Positions 6,998-15,270 of a DNA stretch of 52,085 nucleotides are shown piece by piece; position 1 is the first letter of the stretch; each line of letters begins with the position of its first letter. The stretch covers positions 1 to 52,085 of the forward strand of contig JANRJG010000001.1 of the NCBI GenBank assembly GCA_033875315.1, written 5' to 3'. The position numbers were made by a program, and so were the translations under genes. Source of the DNA: Candidatus Methylacidiphilales bacterium (GTDB taxonomy: Bacteria; Verrucomicrobiota; Verrucomicrobiia; Methylacidiphilales; CAZTYG01). The notes below the pieces were generated by a model. That model saw only the letters and a program-made list of their open reading frames with translations. It searched no databases and was not told the origin of the DNA.

Positions 6998-8299
6998 TCA
7001 AGGACTGTCAAAGGCGGCCACCCGACCCAAGCTATGGGCGAGCGCGGCCGCATAAAGACTAATTTTGGTGCGTGCCTGGAGTTCGCGCAGTCGTGTGGCC
7101 AGCAATTCATCCTCGAGGAGACAACGGGAGAGGTACGTGATTTTTTTCTGCGACAGGTCCTGATCGCCCATGGCGCGGATGTCCTCGGGACGGGGCTGGG
7201 CGGCCAGGGTTTCGAGCGTGACCCGGGCGGTCCGGACGCCCTCGACCGAGAGGGCGATTTCCGCCGGGATGGCTTTTTCCATGGCCGCCAGTGCGGTGGC
7301 GCGGTCGACAAGGTCCGCCCGGGCGACATTTTTCTGTCCCTCGGAAATGCCCCCGTCGAAGAACATCCAGGACAGGCGCAGTTGGAAAGCGGATTGGGAA
7401 TCGCCATCGCGGCGCTGGATGTTGGGCTCATTGTCGTTGCGCTGCGGATCGAAATTGCCCAAGCCGGAGGAGAAGGCCTGGAAGGCCGAAACATTGGACG
7501 CAGACAGCACCGGGAAGAGAGGCCGGGTGGAAAGCTGGAGACGGGCCTCGTCGGCTTTTTTCATGCCTTTCAACATCAAGTAGTCCGGCCGGTTCTCCAT
7601 CGCTTCACGAACCAATGTCGCCACATCGAGTTCGGGCAGGGCCTCATTGCCCACCCCCCCCTCGAGCAGGCTGCCGGGCTCGAAGGCAGCCCCCAGGACG
7701 CGCTCCAATTGCTTGATGGCGGCCGCCTGGTCGGCCCCAGCCTGCACTTCAGCATCGCGGGCGAGTGAGCGTCGGACCTCAAGCCGCTGCAGGTCCGACT
7801 TGCGGATACGTCCGGCCTCAAAGAGGGAATTGCCATCCGTGATCGCCTTGCCGCAAATGACGGTCTGGGCCGCACGCAGGCGGGAGACTTCCGAGGCGGC
7901 CAGAACCTGGATGTAAGCCAGGCGGGTTTGGTACACCGCTTCCACCAACGTTGCGCGGAAATTGGCCTCGGCCTGGCCCTGCGAAAGACGGGCCAACTGG
8001 AGTTGTGGTGCCTGGGCCCGGTCGTAAAGGGTTTGCTCGATCTTGAAATAGGCGATGGCCGGGAAGGTCAGTGCCTGCGCCTGGAGGGTGGGATAAAGGA
8101 TGGCGCGCAGGCCGATGGCCCGTCCCTCGGCATTCAGATACCCGGTAGATGCCGCGCGGACCTCGGGATTGTTCTGAAGCATCCGCTCCAGGCAGGCCTT
8201 CCAATCCAAGCGCACTTCTTGCGACCAAAGGGCGTTGCCGCCCCAGATCAAACCAAAGGCCAGGATAAGCCATTTGCGCCAGCTGCGGATCCTGATCAT
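6998..8299 (-). CDS. TolC-like outer-membrane efflux protein (second copy)
   Basis: An outer-membrane factor of about 433 residues. From ATG 8299 it has a signal peptide (basic IRIRSWRKW, hydrophobic core, cleavage near ALWSQ). Two OEP repeats follow: helical segments around LEAGRIRKSDLQRLEVR-type sequence in the first half and ALAAMEKAIPAEIALS-type sequence in the second. The ATG overlaps the previous stop by four bases (ATGA), implying translational coupling. The frame is open upstream but that part is antisense-like shadow of the preceding gene. It is more divergent than the first copy. Confidence 0.85.
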   Translation of the reverse strand: MIRIRSWRKWLILAFGLIWGGNALWSQEVRLDWKACLERMLQNNPEVRAASTGYLNAEGRAIGLRAILYPTLQAQALTFPAIAYFKIEQTLYDRAQAPQLQLARLSQGQAEANFRATLVEAVYQTRLAYIQVLAASEVSRLRAAQTVICGKAITDGNSLFEAGRIRKSDLQRLEVRRSLARDAEVQAGADQAAAIKQLERVLGAAFEPGSLLEGGVGNEALPELDVATLVREAMENRPDYLMLKGMKKADEARLQLSTRPLFPVLSASNVSAFQAFSSGLGNFDPQRNDNEPNIQRRDGDSQSAFQLRLSWMFFDGGISEGQKNVARADLVDRATALAAMEKAIPAEIALSVEGVRTARVTLETLAAQPRPEDIRAMGDQDLSQKKITYLSRCLLEDELLATRLRELQARTKISLYAAALAHSLGRVAAFDSP

Positions 8300-9735
8300 G
8301 GCGACGGTGCGGGCACTGGGGTGTCTTCCGCGGGGCTTTTCGGGGTCCGCGCGGCGGGGTCGTCCTGGAACTGAAGGGAAACGGCGTATTGCAGGTCGGA
8401 CAACGCGTTCATGTAGCGCTGACGGGCCCGGACCGATTCCAAGCGCGCGGTCGACAAATCGAGGGTGGCCTGAAGCACGTCCAGCAACGTGGCATAACCG
8501 GCATCCAGTGAATTGCGGGAAAGTTTGACCGATTCCTCGGCGGTCAGGATGTTGCCCTTTTGGATCACGACCGACTCGCCAGCGGTCCGCAACCGGGCAT
8601 AGGCGTCCCGGACTTCGCTCTGTACTTGGAGGGTGGTTTTGTCCAAGGAGACCCTGCGTCCCTGGAGGGCGGCTTCGGCCGAGATCGCCTTGCCCTTGCC
8701 GCTGAAGCCGTCGAAGATATTCCAAGTGCCGAGGAGTCCGAACGCGCCCGCACTGACATGGTCCCCCAATCCCGAGCCATTCTGGTCGCGACGGAGTTCG
8801 TAGCCTGCGAAGGCGTCGATGTTCGGGAGGTTGGCGGCCTTTTCCACTTTGACCTGGCGCTGGGATTTTTCGATCTCATGCCGCAGGACCTCAAGTTCCG
8901 GACGCCGGGAAAGCGCCATGGCCACCAGTTGATCCTCGGACTCCGTCACCTGGGGGCAATCCATGGCTTCCTTAAGAAGGAAAGGCGGACGGCTGGCACC
9001 GTCCCCGGGCCATTCGATTTGCAACAATTGGGACAATCGGACGCGCGAGGACAAGAGTTCGGACTGGGCCTCCAGCAGCAAGACCTGCTGGTTGGAAAGG
9101 CTGACCTGGGTGCGCAGGACGTTGAAGCGCGTGGTTTTGCCGGCATCGAAGTATTGTTTTTGACGCTGCAATTCATCGGCCAGCAGGGCCACCGTCTTCT
9201 TGCGTGCTTCAATGAGCGCTTCCTGCACCACGGCTTCGTAGACCGCGTGTTGGATGTCGCGCAACACCCGGTTGGTCACTGAGCGCATCTGGGCCAGGGC
9301 GGCGGCGTTCTCCAACTTGGAAATGGCGATTTTCTGACGGTTGGCCCCCCCCGAATACAGGCTCTGGGTGGCCATCACGGAAACCGTCCAATACTCCCGG
9401 AACTTCTGGCGCTCGGCGGAGTCCCCGTTGGCAAAGAGGTCATCGTTGCGTTCTTCAGCCCTGCCGTTGAGGGTCAATTTGGGATAAACGAGCGATTTGG
9501 CGGTGATGACCAACCCCTGGCTGCGTTCGATGTCCTGTTCCGCCCGGAGAATATCGGTATTCCGGGACAGCCCGAGTTCGAGGCAATCCTTCAGGGTATA
9601 GACCACCGTGGCGCCATTTTTGGTGGGAAGTTGCGGGATAGCCTGAAGTTGGGCCGCCAAAGGGAAGAACAGGGCAAAAACAACCCAGTTGAAGCGCTTT
9701 GCCCAAAAAAATGCTGGTCGAAGGGATAAAGACAT
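8296..9735 (-). CDS. TolC-like outer-membrane efflux protein (first copy)
   Basis: A TolC-family outer-membrane factor, about 479 residues, first gene of the minus-strand export operon. A signal peptide (RPAFFWAKRF, hydrophobic core, cut after AQLQA) precedes the LKDCLELGLSRNTDILRAEQDIERS segment in its usual N-terminal place. The conserved FDAGKTTRFNVLRTQVSLSN hairpin region follows, and its counterpart SLDAGYATLLDVLQATLDLS lies in the second half. ATG 9735 begins just before the signal peptide; an ATG at 9792 is the alternative. The promoter must lie in the short divergent gap to 9828. Confidence 0.88.
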   Translation of the reverse strand: MSLSLRPAFFWAKRFNWVVFALFFPLAAQLQAIPQLPTKNGATVVYTLKDCLELGLSRNTDILRAEQDIERSQGLVITAKSLVYPKLTLNGRAEERNDDLFANGDSAERQKFREYWTVSVMATQSLYSGGANRQKIAISKLENAAALAQMRSVTNRVLRDIQHAVYEAVVQEALIEARKKTVALLADELQRQKQYFDAGKTTRFNVLRTQVSLSNQQVLLLEAQSELLSSRVRLSQLLQIEWPGDGASRPPFLLKEAMDCPQVTESEDQLVAMALSRRPELEVLRHEIEKSQRQVKVEKAANLPNIDAFAGYELRRDQNGSGLGDHVSAGAFGLLGTWNIFDGFSGKGKAISAEAALQGRRVSLDKTTLQVQSEVRDAYARLRTAGESVVIQKGNILTAEESVKLSRNSLDAGYATLLDVLQATLDLSTARLESVRARQRYMNALSDLQYAVSLQFQDDPAARTPKSPAEDTPVPAPSP

Positions 9736-9827
9736 GGCGATATTGTTGCGAATATGGCCCATCAGTAGTGTGCCAGCCAAGGATTTAATCACTACCCGAC
9801 TTCTTCGCCTCCCTACCGAACGGCCCT

Positions 9828-11075
9828 ATGCACGCACCCCAATCCCAATCCGTTGAGGGAAAACCCCTCTTGAATCGGTTCCGGGATGATCCTGACAGCC
9901 TATACCTGAGGCATTACCAGCCCTACTACCATGTGGTCGAACAGACTTCCGGTTCCGAAGTCGTGTCGAACGGCCGCAAAATGGTGATGATGTGCAGCAA
10001 TGAATACCTCGGCCTGAGCCAGCACCCGCTTGTGGTCGAGTCCGCCACCCAGGCGCTGAAAACCTGGGGCACCAGTCCCTGCGGCTCCCGACTGGCCAAC
10101 GGCACGCGCAGCTACCACATCGAGTTGGAGGAAGAACTGGCCGACTTCCTCGGCACCGAAGCCTGCCATGTGACTTCCGCCGGCTATCTGGCCTGCATGG
10201 CCTCGATCAGCACCCTGGTTCATCACGGCGATTCCCTTTTTGTGGACAAGAGCATCCATTCCTCGCTCGTGGACGGCAGCCTGCTGAGCCGGGCCCATCT
10301 GCGGCGGTTCCGCCACGAAAATTTGCCCGAATTGGAACAGATGTTGGCCGCCGCCCCCCCCTCGCGCGCCAAGGCCATTGTCGTCGATGGCGTCTATTCC
10401 ATCGAGGGACACATCGCTTCCCTCCCCCACATCACACGCCTGGGCAACCTGTTCCAGGCCCTGGTCATCGTCGACGACGCACACGGACTCGGCGTGCTCG
10501 GGCACGAAGGCCGGGGAACGGTCAATCATTACGGGCTGGGGGCCGAGGTCGATGTCCAGGTGGGGAGCTTCTCCAAATCCCTCGCCAGCACCGGGGGGTT
10601 CATCGCGGCCAGCCGCGACACCATCAGTTACCTACGCACCCACTGCCGCCAAATCATTTTCAGTGCCGCCCTGCCCCCGGCCCAGTCCGCCGCCGCCTTG
10701 ACATCCCTCCGCATCCTCCGCAGCGAGCCCGGCCACCTCGCAAAAATGAAGGACAACTGCCACTATTACCGCCAGGGGCTCGAGTCCCTCGGCATCGATT
10801 TTTGGCAGAGCGCCACGGCCGGCTTCCCGATCGTCATCGGTTCGCGCGAACGCTGCTACCGTGTCTGGCACAGCCTTTGGGAACAGGGGTTCTTCACCGT
10901 GATGGTCACCAGTCCGGGGGTGGCCGCCGGCCGGGACCTGATCCGCACCGCCATGACCGCCCAGCACAGCCGCGACCAGATCGACCGATTCCTCGCCGCC
11001 CTCGCCCGGGCCCTCGAGACGGTCCGCGATGCCGAACCCGCCGCCACGGCAGAGCCAGCCCAGATTCCAGGTTAA
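9828..11075 (+). CDS. Alpha-oxoamine synthase (BioF/KBL/SPT family)
   Basis: A 415-residue PLP enzyme of the family that condenses an amino acid with an acyl thioester (BioF, KBL, serine palmitoyltransferase, CqsA). Visible marks are CGSRLANGT, the PLP-stacking His in KSIHSSLVDGS, VDDAHGLG (Asp216, His219), and the Schiff-base Lys250 in GSFSKSLASTGG. FSAALPPAQSAAAL is close in style to SPT's LPP motif. It heads a three-gene operon with an ACP-dehydratase fusion and a ketoacyl synthase, not biotin genes, so long-chain-base or acyl-aminoketone synthesis from acyl-ACP is more likely than biotin. Exact substrates cannot be read from the sequence. Confidence 0.88.
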   Translation: MHAPQSQSVEGKPLLNRFRDDPDSLYLRHYQPYYHVVEQTSGSEVVSNGRKMVMMCSNEYLGLSQHPLVVESATQALKTWGTSPCGSRLANGTRSYHIELEEELADFLGTEACHVTSAGYLACMASISTLVHHGDSLFVDKSIHSSLVDGSLLSRAHLRRFRHENLPELEQMLAAAPPSRAKAIVVDGVYSIEGHIASLPHITRLGNLFQALVIVDDAHGLGVLGHEGRGTVNHYGLGAEVDVQVGSFSKSLASTGGFIAASRDTISYLRTHCRQIIFSAALPPAQSAAALTSLRILRSEPGHLAKMKDNCHYYRQGLESLGIDFWQSATAGFPIVIGSRERCYRVWHSLWEQGFFTVMVTSPGVAAGRDLIRTAMTAQHSRDQIDRFLAALARALETVRDAEPAATAEPAQIPG

Positions 11076-11093
11076 CCGTCGAACCACTTCTTT

Positions 11094-11972
11094 ATGTCAT
11101 CCTCCGCCATCATGTCCCTGACCGCCGAACAAGAACAGGTTCTCCGGGAATCCTTCAAGCGCCACTCACCCGAAACAGTCGAATCCATCATCCGCTTCCG
11201 CAAAGAAGGTGATGCCTCCGGGGTGGTGACCGCCATCCACGGGATCATTGAAAAGTACATCACGGTCGAGGAACGCAAGAATCTGTCCGAATGCCCGGAT
11301 TCCGCCCGCCTGATTGAGGATCTCGGGATCGACTCGCTCACCATGTTGGAAATCGTCATGTCGGTCGAAGAAGCCTTCAATTTCCGCATCGACGACAATG
11401 ATGCGCGCAACATCCGCACCATCGGTGATGTGCGCCGCTACGTCGATGACCGCGTGCACAACCGTCCGACCCAACTGGCCGAAACCCGCATCTTCACCCG
11501 GGAGGATATCCTCGGTCATCTGCCCCAGCAGGATCCTTTCTTTTTCCTGGACAGCGCCGAGACACGCGGAGAAACCGTGCGGGCGAAGTACCTCTTCCGT
11601 GGCGACGAGTTTTTCTTCAAAGGCCATTTCAAAACCCGTCCCGTGGTGCCCGCCTCGATTGTCAGTGAGGCGGTGGGGCAGGCGGCCTCGCTCTGGCTGC
11701 ACCAGAACGCCCAAGCCCGCCTCAACCCCGGGGAAAAACTCCTGAGTGAATTCCTCTTTGTCTCCATGGAAGGCACGCGTTTCAGCCACCTTTGCGTTCC
11801 CGGCGATGAAATCCTGATCGATTTCCGTTTGACCCGGTTCCGGGCCCCTCTGGCCGTTTTCCAAGGCACGGTCCATCTCAAGTCGGAGGTGGTGGCTCGC
11901 TACGATGCCCTCACCCTCGCCTTTGCCGAGTTTCCGGAACCCGCCGCTTCCGTCGTCCCCCAAGCCACCTGA
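11094..11972 (+). CDS. Acyl carrier protein-FabZ-like hotdog fusion
   Basis: A 292-residue two-domain protein. Residues about 20-125 form an acyl carrier protein with the phosphopantetheine site at Ser81 in DLGIDSLTMLE. Residues about 135-285 form a hotdog domain resembling FabZ/FabA 3-hydroxyacyl-ACP dehydratase. His178 (in FKGHF) and Glu192 (in VSEAVGQ) are spaced 14 residues apart, as the catalytic pair in FabZ. The gene begins 18 bases after the synthase stop and ends 14 before the next start. Free FabZ and ACP are normally separate, so a dedicated fused carrier and dehydratase suggests a specialised fatty chain. ATG 11112 is an alternative start. Confidence 0.88.
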   Translation: MSSSAIMSLTAEQEQVLRESFKRHSPETVESIIRFRKEGDASGVVTAIHGIIEKYITVEERKNLSECPDSARLIEDLGIDSLTMLEIVMSVEEAFNFRIDDNDARNIRTIGDVRRYVDDRVHNRPTQLAETRIFTREDILGHLPQQDPFFFLDSAETRGETVRAKYLFRGDEFFFKGHFKTRPVVPASIVSEAVGQAASLWLHQNAQARLNPGEKLLSEFLFVSMEGTRFSHLCVPGDEILIDFRLTRFRAPLAVFQGTVHLKSEVVARYDALTLAFAEFPEPAASVVPQAT

Positions 11973-11986
11973 CCGCGGTACCCGGC

Positions 11987-13261
11987 ATGCCCCACCCACG
12001 CGTCCTGATCACCGGTACCGGCTTTGTCACCAGCATCGGGAACGACCGCGCCTCGGTCACCGACAGCCTGCGCCATGCCCGCCACGGGATCGAGGTCTTT
12101 CCCGAACTGCCCCAGGATGTCGGAATCTGCGGACTGGCCGGCACCCTCAAGGGTTTCTCATTTTCGGGAGCACGATGTGAGGATTGGACATTGCCACCCG
12201 GCCTGGTGATCGACCGCAATCATCTGCGCTCCATGAGCCCCCATGTCGTGTGCGCGTGCCACGCCATGGACCAGGCCATCGCCGAATCGGGATTGACCGC
12301 GGATCAGGTCAGCCATCCACGCACCGGGGCCATGTGTGCCTCCGGCGGATCCATGTCGACGGTCTACGAAAACCTGCAGGTCATGGAGACCAGGGGCGTG
12401 CACCGCTGCTACCCGTTGGCACTGCCGGCCGGGATTCCCGGGACACTGAATTCCAATCTGGCCGCCAAATACAAGCTCAAGGGCGCCGTGCTGGGCTTCG
12501 CCAGTGCCTGTGCCTCGTCCGCCCATGCCCTCGGTTATGCCTACGACCAGATCATGCTGGGCAGGCAGGATATCGTGTTTGTCGTCGGGGCCGAGGACTG
12601 CAACCGGACCAGCATCCTACCCTTTGCCGCAGTGCGGGCCCTCAGCACCAGGAACGATCCCCAGACAGTCCCATGTCCCTTTGATGCCCAGCGCGATGGA
12701 TTTGTCGCCACCGGCGGGGCGACGGTGTTGGTTCTTGAATCTGAGACCTCCGCCCAGAAACGTGGGGCCAAGCCGCTGGCGGAAGTTTTGGGATGGGGCG
12801 AGGCTGCCGACGGTTTCAACGTCATGGCCCCGGAACCCCATGGTGAGGGATTGGGCCGCGCGATGAACAACGCATTGCAATCCGCCGGACTGGACACAAA
12901 CGGGATCGACTACCTCAACGCCCACGCCACCGGCACCACCGTGGGCGACACGGCGGAAATCCGCGCCATCCAACGGGTTTTCACCACCGGCAGGCTTCCC
13001 TGGATCAGCAGCACCAAAGCCCTGACCGGACACGGGCTCTGCCTCGCGGGCGCAATGGAAGCGGCCTTTTGTGTTTTATCCCTGAAAGAAGGCTTCATGC
13101 CGGTTTCAGCCAAAATTTCGCGGCTCGATCCCGAGTTCGAGGGAGTACCCATCCTGACCAAGCCGGTTGACGCGGCGCCGCACACGGCGATGACCAATTC
13201 CAGCGGATTTGGCGGCAGTAATGTTTCGGTTATTCTCCGCAAGTGGCAGGCCACGGCCTGA
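11987..13261 (+). CDS. Beta-ketoacyl-ACP synthase (KAS II/FabF-like)
   Basis: A 424-residue condensing enzyme that elongates acyl-ACP with malonyl-ACP. The full Cys-His-His triad is visible: Cys175 in FASACASSAH, His313 in NAHATGTTVGD and His349 in LTGHGLCLAG. The C-terminal NSSGFGGSNVSVIL is the usual glycine-rich end. Length and motifs match FabF, but its place after the alpha-oxoamine synthase and ACP-hotdog fusion marks it as the elongation enzyme of a secondary lipid pathway rather than the housekeeping copy. It converges on the glycosyltransferase gene with only 23 bases between stops. Confidence 0.92.
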   Translation: MPHPRVLITGTGFVTSIGNDRASVTDSLRHARHGIEVFPELPQDVGICGLAGTLKGFSFSGARCEDWTLPPGLVIDRNHLRSMSPHVVCACHAMDQAIAESGLTADQVSHPRTGAMCASGGSMSTVYENLQVMETRGVHRCYPLALPAGIPGTLNSNLAAKYKLKGAVLGFASACASSAHALGYAYDQIMLGRQDIVFVVGAEDCNRTSILPFAAVRALSTRNDPQTVPCPFDAQRDGFVATGGATVLVLESETSAQKRGAKPLAEVLGWGEAADGFNVMAPEPHGEGLGRAMNNALQSAGLDTNGIDYLNAHATGTTVGDTAEIRAIQRVFTTGRLPWISSTKALTGHGLCLAGAMEAAFCVLSLKEGFMPVSAKISRLDPEFEGVPILTKPVDAAPHTAMTNSSGFGGSNVSVILRKWQATA

Positions 13262-13284
13262 TGCGCTACCCCTATACAGGGTTA

Positions 13285-14439
13285 TCAATCCAAGACGAGA
13301 CGCAGGGCCTTTTCCGGGGTGGTGGCATCGCGACAAGCCGCCATCCGCGTTTTGAGTCTTGTAAAAGACGCGGGATCATCCATCCATCCCTTGACGGTCA
13401 ATGCCAATCCATCCGGTGAAGACAACCGGAAGCCGATCTCCCTTTTTTGGAAATAACGCCATGTCGGCATTTCCTGCGGCATGATGCCACCCATGGTGTT
13501 GAAAATGACCGGGCAGCCGCTCAAGAGCGCTTCCCCTGCGGTGGTCGCACCGGCGCGCGCCACCACTGCGGAACATGCCTGCAACAACCGGGGCATTTGA
13601 TCGGTGAACGACAGCACCCGCACAGGGAATTGCACCTGCCGTCTCGCCCAGTCCTCCAGCCACACCCGGGCAGCTTCCTGGCGTCCGGCCAAGGCCACCA
13701 CTTGCACGAACCGGCCGAGCGGCTTGAGCGCGCCCAGCAGATCGGCATGGTTTTGTGCCCCTGCCCCACCCGTCGAAAGCAGCAAGGTGAACCGATCTTT
13801 CTCCAACCCCAGCCTTTCGGTCAAGTAGGCGGTTCGTGCCGCTTCTTCCATGGGCGGCGCATAGAAGGCGGCGGGGGCCCAGTGTCCCGAAACCACCGCC
13901 CGATCAGCAGGCAGATGGAGCCGGCGAGCCGCCTCCCCGGCCTCGTCCGTGCGGGCGAAAAAGTAATCCGCCCGCGGATTGACCCAATTCCGGCTGAATC
14001 CATAGCCTCCTTCAAACTCCGCGCAAAATGTCGCGCATCGCACTGCGGACCCCAAGATGCTGCGGGCGAGCTCGAAGTAGCCCCTGTTCAGGCAGTCGTG
14101 CATGCTGATGATGGCATCCGGGGCCACCTCCCGGAACAAACGGGCGCAATAGCCTTCGCCTGGAAAAACCGACCGGGAGTCCAGGTAGCCAGGAAGCTCG
14201 AGCAGATTGTAATAAAGGTGGTGGAACCAGGGGGCCCGGCGCTGGATCTGGTTGTAAAAATCCACCCCCAGACGACACAGGGCATGCGAGTCCTCCAGAA
14301 TGTGTTCGATGCGCACATCCACCGCACTGCCATACATCCGGCCACACCATTCGGCCGCGGCGCCGGCATGGGTGTCGTGACCGGCACCGGTGGCCGATGT
14401 CAGGATCAGAAGCCGCTTGGGTCGCGTCTGTCCGCTCAT
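13285..14439 (-). CDS. MGDG-synthase-like glycosyltransferase (GT28 type)
   Basis: A 384-residue glycosyltransferase resembling monogalactosyldiacylglycerol synthase and MurG-like enzymes, which add a sugar from a nucleotide donor to a membrane lipid. The N-terminal LILTSATGAGHDTHA matches the family's SxxGxGHxxAA acceptor-side motif. LLLSTGGAGAQNH and the C-terminal donor-site VVARAGATTAGEALLSGCPVI are present. The ATG overlaps the reductase stop by four bases (ATGA), so it is the last gene of the exporter-GT-SDR operon. A likely role is glycosylation of the lipid made by the neighbouring pathway; that is inference. Confidence 0.85.
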   Translation of the reverse strand: MSGQTRPKRLLILTSATGAGHDTHAGAAAEWCGRMYGSAVDVRIEHILEDSHALCRLGVDFYNQIQRRAPWFHHLYYNLLELPGYLDSRSVFPGEGYCARLFREVAPDAIISMHDCLNRGYFELARSILGSAVRCATFCAEFEGGYGFSRNWVNPRADYFFARTDEAGEAARRLHLPADRAVVSGHWAPAAFYAPPMEEAARTAYLTERLGLEKDRFTLLLSTGGAGAQNHADLLGALKPLGRFVQVVALAGRQEAARVWLEDWARRQVQFPVRVLSFTDQMPRLLQACSAVVARAGATTAGEALLSGCPVIFNTMGGIMPQEMPTWRYFQKREIGFRLSSPDGLALTVKGWMDDPASFTRLKTRMAACRDATTPEKALRLVLD

Positions 14440-15269
14440 GGCTTCGCGTCCAGTTGGTAATACTTTCGGATGCTGTCGAGCAACCCCGTCCTGGACAGGA
14501 ACACGGAACCGAGTGGACCGATCACAGCCTGGAAAAAAGAGCCGCAACGCTTCATCGCCGGGGCATCTCCCTTGCGCAGCATGCGCAGGATCAGCTTCGC
14601 AACCAATTCGGGCCCCGGTGCCAGGGAGAGCAGGCGGCAGTTTTCGTCCCACGCCCTGCGAATCCAGGGTTGGTAGGGTGACTGGTCTGGTATTGTCTTT
14701 CCAGCGACTTCATTGAAAGGCGTCCGGATGTCCCCCGGACGCAAATCAACCACCCGCACCCCGAAAGGGTGGAGTTCCATCCACAAGCCCGCCAGCAACG
14801 CGCTCAGGGCCGCCTTGCCCGCACTGTAGTGGGCGAAAAACGGCATCGGCATTTCCCCGGCCAGCGAGCTGATCCCGATGATCCACCCACGCTTCCTCTG
14901 ACGCAAGTGGGCGGCTGCGAGCCGGAGAAGAGTCAACGGGCCGTCGACCAATACGACCCACTGGCGTTGTGCTGCCGCGGAATCCGTTTCTTCGATCGAA
15001 CCAAAATGGCCCCAGCCGGCATTTTGGATCACGACATCTATCGAACCCGCCTCCTCCAGGGCCCGTGCCCAGGCCTTTTCCACCGAACCCGGCACCAAGA
15101 AATCCATTTCCAGCGGATGGAGGCCCCGGAGTTCGGACAAGTGGCGCAAGTCCCGGGCCGTACCCCAGACCTCATATCCCTCATCCAGCAGTGCGGAGGC
15201 AATCGCCCGTCCGATGCCGGAGGACGCCCCAGTCAGGAAAACGTTCGTCTTGATGCCCTCCCGCTTCAT
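14436..15269 (-). CDS. Short-chain dehydrogenase/reductase
   Basis: A 277-residue classical SDR. It has the Rossmann TGASSGIGRAIA nucleotide motif, NAGWG, a Ser in IIGISSLAG and the catalytic YxxxK as Tyr148-Lys152 in HYSAGKAALS. The basic Arg at RDLRH after strand two favours NADP(H). It starts one base after the preceding GT stop and overlaps the next gene. In sphingolipid-producing bacteria an SDR reduces the 3-keto group made by the alpha-oxoamine synthase; the same job is plausible here across the convergent operon, but the sequence alone cannot prove it. Confidence 0.88.
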   Translation of the reverse strand: MKREGIKTNVFLTGASSGIGRAIASALLDEGYEVWGTARDLRHLSELRGLHPLEMDFLVPGSVEKAWARALEEAGSIDVVIQNAGWGHFGSIEETDSAAAQRQWVVLVDGPLTLLRLAAAHLRQRKRGWIIGISSLAGEMPMPFFAHYSAGKAALSALLAGLWMELHPFGVRVVDLRPGDIRTPFNEVAGKTIPDQSPYQPWIRRAWDENCRLLSLAPGPELVAKLILRMLRKGDAPAMKRCGSFFQAVIGPLGSVFLSRTGLLDSIRKYYQLDAKP

Positions 15270-15270
15270 A

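Noticed and set aside
5753-7768. 671-codon plus-strand open frame
   Set aside because: It lies antisense to the permease, fusion-protein and TolC genes, and its protein is an His/Asp/Gly-rich shadow without family resemblance.
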